DNA of 44,004 nucleotides, taken from IMG/VR virus record IMGVR_UViG_3300036980_000478, positions 1 through 44,004 of that record, one strand, 5' to 3'. The translations under genes and the position numbers were made by a program. Each line of letters starts with the position of its first letter. Positions within the stretch are counted from its first letter, which is position 1. The notes below the pieces were generated by a model. That model saw only the letters and a program-made list of their open reading frames with translations, was not told the origin of the DNA and did not search any database. Source of the stretch: a virus. Positions 40,126 to 44,004 of the stretch are shown one piece after another.

Positions 40126-40885
40126 CCATTCGGTAGTCCCGTACATCCCACCCGGCGAGCTAGATCACGTCGAAGGCGTGAACGCGATGAGCCGGGAGGA
40201 CTTCAAGCTGCCGATCCTGCGCATCGTGCAGCAGCAGTCCCACAACGCGCCGGAAGGATCCGCCGGCCACTTCCTGAACAGCATCACCAACACGGCCAGT
40301 CAGTACCTGCTCGCCGTTGTCCTGCGGGTGAACAAGACCCGCATCCTGTGGCCGCGCGACTTCGGCGCAGACTCACAGCCGCTGTGTGCCTCGGACGACA
40401 GCCTTATCCCTCGGCCTCAGTTCGTTGCCACAGCGATCACGGACTGGCTCGGCTTCAAGATGGGGGGCGTTCAGATCCCGAGCAAGTGCGAAGCCTGTCC
40501 CCTCAAGGAGTGGCCGGAAGACATCGACAAGCCACCCTGCGCGCTATCGTACAAGTACGTCATCGTCGACCTCGAGAGCGGGATGCCAGGATTGCTCAAC
40601 CTTTCCCGCACAGCAGTCGGCATGGCGCGAGCTCTCAACACCTTGCTGGTGACGGGTGGCCTCAAGAAGCTGCGTCTCGGAACGGAGCTTGTCGAGAGCG
40701 ACAAGGGCCGATGGTACGCCTTCCGGTACTCGGTCGTTGGCCGGCCAGAGCCTGAGGATTGGGAAGTGATCAAGGCTGTGGCGCCAATGGCGCGCGACGT
40801 GGTGATCAGCGCCGAGGTCGGCGCCGAGGATCTCGAGGAACAACCGTACCGTGGACCTGGGCCGGGCGACGAGATCCCTTTCTAG
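40118..40885 (+). CDS. Putative ssDNA-binding protein with SSB-type C-terminal tail
   Basis: 255 residues, GTG start at 40118 overlapping the previous stop. The core (KLPILRIVQQQSHNAPEGSA, LAVVLRVNKTRILWPRDF) is strand-rich and matches a phage protein pattern seen near recombination genes. C90, C124, C127 and C141 (KCEACPLKEWPEDIDKPPC) probably bind zinc. The last residues are acidic and end DEIPF, close to the DDDIPF tip by which bacterial SSBs recruit replication and repair partners. ssDNA binding is therefore inferred from tail and context; the fold itself is not diagnosed. Confidence 0.6.
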   Translation: MTDHSVVPYIPPGELDHVEGVNAMSREDFKLPILRIVQQQSHNAPEGSAGHFLNSITNTASQYLLAVVLRVNKTRILWPRDFGADSQPLCASDDSLIPRPQFVATAITDWLGFKMGGVQIPSKCEACPLKEWPEDIDKPPCALSYKYVIVDLESGMPGLLNLSRTAVGMARALNTLLVTGGLKKLRLGTELVESDKGRWYAFRYSVVGRPEPEDWEVIKAVAPMARDVVISAEVGAEDLEEQPYRGPGPGDEIPF

Positions 40886-40909
40886 CCGGCAGGACGTGGG
40901 ACTAGCGAC

Positions 40910-41458
40910 ATGACCAACGTCATAGATGTCCACCCGGAGTTCTCCGAACGGGAGGCCATCCTGCAGGACATGGCAGACGACGCCGAAACCGATCGGCGTC
41001 GTCTGTTCGCTCGAGGCGAGAAGGTGCTGGCGCTGGTCAAGCATGACGGCAACCGCAAGGCTGCGCTCAACGATGCGGCGCAGATCTACGGGGTGACATC
41101 CAGGTACTGCGGCCAGCTTGCCCAGGTATTCAAGGTGTTCGGGTGGGAAGGCTTCGCCCCGGACGTTGCCTGGGGGCTGTACCGAGCCTGTGCTGCCACG
41201 GAGAAGCCGCACTACTGGCTTGGCCGGGCGCTGCAGAAGGGCTGGAGCCCCCGGGATCTGACCATCGCCTATAAGCAGGAGACGGGCAAGGAGTTGGATC
41301 CCGACGCAGTAGGGGTGACGCTGCTGGTGAAGGCTGAGGGCGAGATCACGGTGCTCGAGGACGGCATCCACATCAAGACGAGCGGGACCCCGTCGACAGC
41401 GCCGTCCTTCCGCCAGGGCATGAGCGCCAAAGTCAGGATCGAAGGCCGCCCGAAATAG
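40910..41458 (+). CDS. Hypothetical protein with possible HTH segment
   Basis: 182 residues. The centre (DAAQIYGVTSRYCGQLAQVF) has the length and hydrophobic spacing of a helix-turn-helix, and the next part (WSPRDLTIAYKQETGKEL) is a second helical unit. The C-terminus is beta-rich (VTLLVKAEGEITVLEDGI) with a basic end. It might bind DNA in the early or replication region. No catalytic motif; the ribosome-binding site before ATG 40910 is weak (AGGACGTGGGAC). Confidence 0.6.
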   Translation: MTNVIDVHPEFSEREAILQDMADDAETDRRRLFARGEKVLALVKHDGNRKAALNDAAQIYGVTSRYCGQLAQVFKVFGWEGFAPDVAWGLYRACAATEKPHYWLGRALQKGWSPRDLTIAYKQETGKELDPDAVGVTLLVKAEGEITVLEDGIHIKTSGTPSTAPSFRQGMSAKVRIEGRPK

Positions 41459-41581
41459 CCACACCTGGCAGTTGGGGTAGGTTACACGCCACAATCTGGA
41501 CGTTGTGCTGGTGCAGATCTTCGGCTAGATTGACAGCGTGGGTAGGTTGAAGTCCTCCGGTATCAGTGTTGGCTCGGTGCA

Positions 41582-41618
41582 GCAACGCGCGATGAGCGCC
41601 CACCTCATCGCGCGTTGC
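41582..41618. promoter_or_regulatory. Perfect 15-bp inverted repeat
   Basis: GCAACGCGCGATGAG (41582-41596) and CTCATCGCGCGTTGC (41604-41618) are exact complements around a 7-nt loop (CGCCCAC). No T-run follows, so intrinsic termination is unlikely. It may be a protein-binding site, an RNA stability element or part of an origin. Confidence 0.55.
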
Positions 41619-41936
41619 GATTCATGTGGCGTGTGGAGGCTGCCTGGCGAACCTCCGTTACAAAACAGGCGGTACAACATAGGGCCCTCATATCCTGCCC
41701 CTCGGACGATTGGCAGACCGGCCCAATAAAGCCAGAGGCGCGTGGGCTGATAACCTGCGCACTCCCGCAAGGGAGACCGCCCCCTCATGGGTGGCTTGAC
41801 GGTGGGTAAATCTAGGGGCCTGGCCCTCAGCTTCGAGCTGTAGCCGTCTTGCTGTGGCGCTAACCGGATAGCCGTAAGCCGGTGCTTTCCACAACCCGAT
41901 GCTTCCGAGGGCATCATCGCGCTTCCCGAACAACAG

Positions 41937-41942
41937 TACAAT
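41937..41942 (+). promoter_or_regulatory. Candidate -10 box before the 41961 gene
   Basis: TACAAT matches the -10 consensus at 5 of 6 positions and lies 19 nt before ATG 41961, much like the TAGAAT boxes before 18290, 29247 and 43852. No clear -35 at the right distance. Confidence 0.35.
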
Positions 41943-41960
41943 CAAGATCAGGAGGAACCC

Positions 41961-42236
41961 ATGACAGAAGATCCGAAGCTCGAGGAAAATGCAGGGGAAG
42001 GTAGGTCGGATGAGACTGCGGAAGTCCAGGCTCCCGAAGTCAAAGCCAAGGTCGAAGCGGCACCGTCTCGGAAAGCGCCGGAAGCAGCCAAGCCGAACCT
42101 GGAAGCCGAGAACGCTGCCCTCAAGGGACGAATGAATGACATCGGCAAGATCTGCGACGCGAACCGAGGCCAGAGCCTGACCGTGCGGCAGGTCATCATC
42201 ATGTGCGATCAGATCAAGGCCATCGCAACCGCGTGA
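41961..42236 (+). CDS. Small acidic/alanine-rich hypothetical protein
   Basis: 91 residues, AGGAGG 6 nt before the ATG. The first ~50 residues are Glu/Ala/Pro/Lys-rich and disordered (ETAEVQAPEVKAKVEAAP). The rest is a helical segment (AENAALKGRMNDIGKICDAN) and a short Val/Ile-rich end. The last bases overlap the next gene (GTGA). Possibly an interaction adaptor; no family recognised. Confidence 0.62.
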   Translation: MTEDPKLEENAGEGRSDETAEVQAPEVKAKVEAAPSRKAPEAAKPNLEAENAALKGRMNDIGKICDANRGQSLTVRQVIIMCDQIKAIATA

Positions 42237-42646
42237 ACCCCCTCGTCGCTCGGTACGCCGCCATGTGGTGGCTTCACGACATGGCGGCGCCCGAGTTCCA
42301 ACACAAGTTCGACGACAGCCAGGCGTCTCTGTCTGAGTCCATCGCCCGCCGGCGGCCAAGGCCGCAGAAGGCGCTGGCAATCGGCTTCTGCCTGAGGTTG
42401 GAGAGCCTGCTGGTAGCTGACCCAGGGCCTTCGGTGCGCCTCGAGGTCGAGCTTGTTCCTATGGGCCTGCTCGATGAGGCTTGCAAGGTTGTGCCAGGGC
42501 TGGCCCGCAGCAATCTGTTGTCCTGGTTCACGGTCATGGACGTGGGGGAGGATCTCATTGTTGTCCGAGTTGGACCTCGAGGCAATCGGAGAGTGGTATG
42601 GGAGAACCCGAGTACGTCGAAGGCGTCCGACTCGTCACCCGCGTAG
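42233..42646 (+). CDS. Hypothetical protein (137 aa)
   Basis: GTG at 42233 in a GTGA overlap with the previous stop; an in-frame ATG at 42203 would extend it by ten residues into the preceding gene. The N-terminus is Trp/Met-rich (ARYAAMWWLHDMAAPEF), the middle basic (IARRRPRPQKALAIGF), then two strands and a helix (VRLEVELVPMGLLDEACKVV). The C-terminus overlaps RNase H. No catalytic signature. Small, coupled gene between early proteins; function unknown. Confidence 0.58.
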   Translation: MNPLVARYAAMWWLHDMAAPEFQHKFDDSQASLSESIARRRPRPQKALAIGFCLRLESLLVADPGPSVRLEVELVPMGLLDEACKVVPGLARSNLLSWFTVMDVGEDLIVVRVGPRGNRRVVWENPSTSKASDSSPA

Positions 42647-43137
42647 CGGAGGACTTTGACTGGCAGCGGGACGGAGTGATCTACGTCTGGACGGACGGAT
42701 CCTGCGCACCCAATCCCGGGAACGCCGGCGGGTGGGCCTACCGCATGGAGTTCCTCAAGTACATCGACGAACAGCGCCTGCGCTACGAGACAACCTCCTT
42801 CGGATCGAGGCGTGAGCCCACGACCAACAACCGCATGGAGTTGATCGCCGTGATCGAGGCTATGTCCGCAATCAAGGGCACTGGCCGCAAGGTGGTTATC
42901 TTCTCCGACTCGCGGTACGTTGTCGGAGGCGCCAATCGCCTGTTCTCTTTCTGGAAGCGGGCCGGCTGGAGCAAGCCAAAGGTCAACGGCGATCTGTGGC
43001 TGCAGCTATTCGACCTGTGCGTGAAGCAGGACGTTGCCTTCCAGTGGATCCGCGGCCATAATGGTGACTGGCGCAACGAGCGCGTCGACAGGTTGGCGCA
43101 GACGTGCCGCGAAAGGTTGCAAGACAGGGCGAAGTAG
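42598..43137 (+). CDS. rnhA: Ribonuclease HI
   Basis: 179 residues from ATG 42598 (GGAGAG upstream, start inside the preceding gene). The type-1 RNase H signature is complete: VWTDGSCAPNPGNAGGWAY (D33), TTNNRMELIAVIEAM (E81), VIFSDSRYVVGG (D104), WIRGHNGDWRNERVDRLA (H154 and D164). It would remove RNA from RNA:DNA hybrids such as replication primers in phage DNA synthesis. The N-terminal ~25 residues are an extension relative to E. coli RNase HI. Genes on both sides are small and uncharacterised. Confidence 0.9.
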   Translation: MGEPEYVEGVRLVTRVAEDFDWQRDGVIYVWTDGSCAPNPGNAGGWAYRMEFLKYIDEQRLRYETTSFGSRREPTTNNRMELIAVIEAMSAIKGTGRKVVIFSDSRYVVGGANRLFSFWKRAGWSKPKVNGDLWLQLFDLCVKQDVAFQWIRGHNGDWRNERVDRLAQTCRERLQDRAK

Positions 43138-43138
43138 G

Positions 43139-43405
43139 GTGCAGGTTCCGATCAGCTTCGGCACAGAAATATGGTTCGCCGGCAATCCAATGCTGCAGGA
43201 AAAGATCTTCCAGGAAATGGCAGTGTGGATTGCCTCGTTCCACGGGAATCAAGTGAGCCTGGTTCAGTCGTTCGCCTACATCAACCTCAACTTCGAAGCC
43301 GGCAACGACTATGCCTACTTCCCTGACCTGACCGATCAGCCAAGGAAGAAGATCAAGCATCTGCCTCCGAACACCCACAATCTGCTCCAGTGCCGGATGA
43401 ACTGA
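43139..43405 (+). CDS. Small hypothetical protein (88 aa)
   Basis: GTG at 43139, directly after the RNase H stop. The frame is open further upstream, but that part is a shadow of RNase H. The product has an aromatic-rich core (SFGTEIWFAGNPMLQEKIFQ, VWIASFHGNQVSLV) and a Lys/His-rich end (RKKIKHLPPNTHN). It ends TGATG with the next start. No family recognised. The purine run before the start is weak. Confidence 0.55.
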   Translation: MQVPISFGTEIWFAGNPMLQEKIFQEMAVWIASFHGNQVSLVQSFAYINLNFEAGNDYAYFPDLTDQPRKKIKHLPPNTHNLLQCRMN

Positions 43406-43827
43406 TGGTACACATGTTCCGCGTCGGCCCACAGTGGTACAGGGTGGACGGATTGAGCAGGCAGAGCGCCTGTCGATCGCTGCTTGTTAGCTTGTGGGGT
43501 TCTACTTGCGCCGTGGCGGAGGCAACGCACGAGGACTGTCCGTTCTGCCTGGCCTCCATGAGCCTGCAGATGCACCATTCCCTGATCGACAAGGGTGAGT
43601 GGCGGGGGGTGCCGGAGGAAGACTACATCCACCACCCCGTCAACTGCGTGATGCTGTGCTCGGGCGCCCATGTGTACTTCGGAGACATGTCCGACTTCCG
43701 GCTGGCCATGTTCGATCTGCAGTGCAAGCGGTACGGCAGGGCCTATGTGATCGACTATCTCAAGGACGCTCCGGGCAAGCTCAAGCAGCCCGAGTGGTGG
43801 GGATCGGTGCATCTGGCCAGGTTCTGA
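43405..43827 (+). CDS. HNH-type endonuclease-like protein
   Basis: 140 residues from ATG 43405 in a TGATG overlap (in-frame GTG at 43390 is the alternative). A zinc/HNH arrangement is visible: EDCPFCLASMSLQMHHSLID (CxxC then His-His), then HHPVNCVMLCSGAHVYFGD, where the Asn and the C-x3-H half are in the expected order. A helical C-terminus follows (FDLQCKRYGRAYVIDYLKD). In phages HNH enzymes work in packaging, DNA repair or as homing elements. The spacing is looser than the classic H-N-H consensus, so activity is uncertain. Confidence 0.58.
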   Translation: MVHMFRVGPQWYRVDGLSRQSACRSLLVSLWGSTCAVAEATHEDCPFCLASMSLQMHHSLIDKGEWRGVPEEDYIHHPVNCVMLCSGAHVYFGDMSDFRLAMFDLQCKRYGRAYVIDYLKDAPGKLKQPEWWGSVHLARF

Positions 43828-43829
43828 GG

Positions 43830-43835
43830 TAGAAT
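43830..43835 (+). promoter_or_regulatory. Candidate -10 box before the last gene
   Basis: TAGAAT within GTAGAAT ends 17 nt before ATG 43852, the same spacing as before 18290. The -35 position (GTGCAT) is weak. Confidence 0.4.
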
Positions 43836-43851
43836 TGTAAGAGAGAGACCA

Positions 43852-44004
43852 ATGCTACCGATGCCTCCGGGTGGGCCGCCGATGGGAATGGATCAGGGGA
43901 CGGGTGCTCCGCCCCCTGGCATGGCACCGCCGCTCGAGGGCACCGCCGGCCAACCGCCGGCCATGCCAAGCCCCGCGCAGATGAAGAAAGAACTGGCAAC
44001 GCAG
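43852..44004 (+). CDS. Met/Pro-rich protein, truncated by window edge
   Basis: 51 codons to the window end without a stop. The visible N-terminus is Met/Pro/Gly-rich (LPMPPGGPPMGMDQG, APPPGMAPPLEG), then turns charged (QMKKELATQ). This disordered type of N-terminus occurs in phage structural proteins, and the promoter-like box in front suggests a new transcription unit, so a virion gene upstream of terminase is possible. AGAGAGAG before the ATG is the ribosome-binding site. Confidence 0.55.
   Translation, partial: MLPMPPGGPPMGMDQGTGAPPPGMAPPLEGTAGQPPAMPSPAQMKKELATQ

Larger units (their letters stand above)
41459..41960 (+). other. Non-coding stretch with several hairpins
   Basis: About 500 bases with no convincing gene. 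Structures seen: a 15-bp perfect hairpin at 41582-41618; CTCCC-GCAA-GGGAG (41762-41775); CAGCT-TCG-AGCTG (41828-41840); ACCGG/CCGGT-type pairing near 41864-41884. A 45-codon ORF at 41592-41729 (with RCDSCGVW) lacks a ribosome-binding site. No tRNA fold was found on either strand. Candidate roles: leader RNA, origin, or small RNA. A -10-like TACAAT lies at 41937-41942, 19 nt before the next ATG. Confidence 0.5.

Noticed and set aside
41592-41729. 45-codon ORF with a CxxC pair
   Set aside because: Start codon lies in the arm of the 15-bp hairpin with no ribosome-binding site, and there is only half of a zinc motif.
41740-41920. tRNA gene suggested by TTCGAGC in a hairpin
   Set aside because: No acceptor, D or anticodon arms can be formed around it on either strand.
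41525-41941. 138-codon minus-strand frame across the non-coding stretch
   Set aside because: No ribosome-binding site and no protein-like pattern. It would run through all of the hairpins, which fit a non-coding region better.
1-44004. CRISPR array
   Set aside because: No regularly spaced repeats with unique spacers. The only array (34432-35070) is coding and in frame.
1-44004. Window as a complete circular genome
   Set aside because: Joining the ends would put a stop seven codons after the junction in the last gene's frame, and terminase would lack its ATPase half. The genome must extend beyond both ends.

Overview
This is a 44 kb piece of a GC-rich, double-stranded DNA tailed phage (Caudoviricetes). 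The evidence is a large terminase subunit cut by the left edge, a portal protein, a scaffold-like protein, a major capsid protein with the N4-gp56 family signature, tail and fibre proteins, a lysis cassette, a tyrosine integrase and a small DNA-metabolism block. Nothing identifies the host securely. A GH25 muramidase and a SleB-like exported hydrolase show only that peptidoglycan is attacked. The genome continues beyond both ends: terminase lacks its N-terminal half, and the last gene runs off the right edge.

Layout. (1) 2-4885: packaging and portal genes plus small head-region proteins. (2) 4889-18256: one uninterrupted 4455-codon gene, about 30% of the window. It looks like a modular polyvalent virion protein, with large aromatic-rich N- and C-terminal regions, Pro/Ala linkers, a ParB/Srx-like domain, an SF2 helicase of Strawberry-notch/DarB type, two possible SH3-like modules and a candidate Cys-His-Asp (papain-like) domain. 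(3) 18290-26254: scaffold, capsid, a family of four small related beta-rich proteins, connector/tail genes. (4) 26220-29213: tail fibre with a carbohydrate-binding module. (5) 29247-30816: lysis cassette. (6) 30809-36144: small virion-type proteins, a repeat-containing adhesin-like protein and a four-helix membrane protein (holin candidate). (7) 36318-39220, minus strand: two hypothetical proteins, a SleB-like hydrolase, a zinc ribbon, a small coiled-coil protein and a tyrosine recombinase, apparently one transcript. (8) 39305-44004, plus strand: a ribbon-helix-helix-like regulator behind an ordered operator, an SSB-like protein, RNase HI, an HNH-type protein and hypotheticals.

How it fits together. 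Plus-strand morphogenesis/lysis genes and the minus-strand integrase block converge on a hairpin-rich region at 36149-36240. The integrase and regulator genes diverge from a control region at 39234-39295, a plausible decision switch. GTAGAAT-type sequences 17-18 nt before the start codons at 18290, 29247 and 43852 (and TACAAT before 41961) are candidate -10 boxes dividing the plus strand into units.

The most unusual feature is the giant gene. Its position between portal and capsid genes suggests a virion-carried protein that may be injected with the DNA, by analogy with the N4 virion RNA polymerase and P1 DarB. Within it, at a disordered linker, is a second-frame 110-codon ORF with its own strong ribosome-binding site. 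The palindrome GGATCC is also far commoner than base composition predicts. All functional calls come from reading motifs by eye; no database search was possible.
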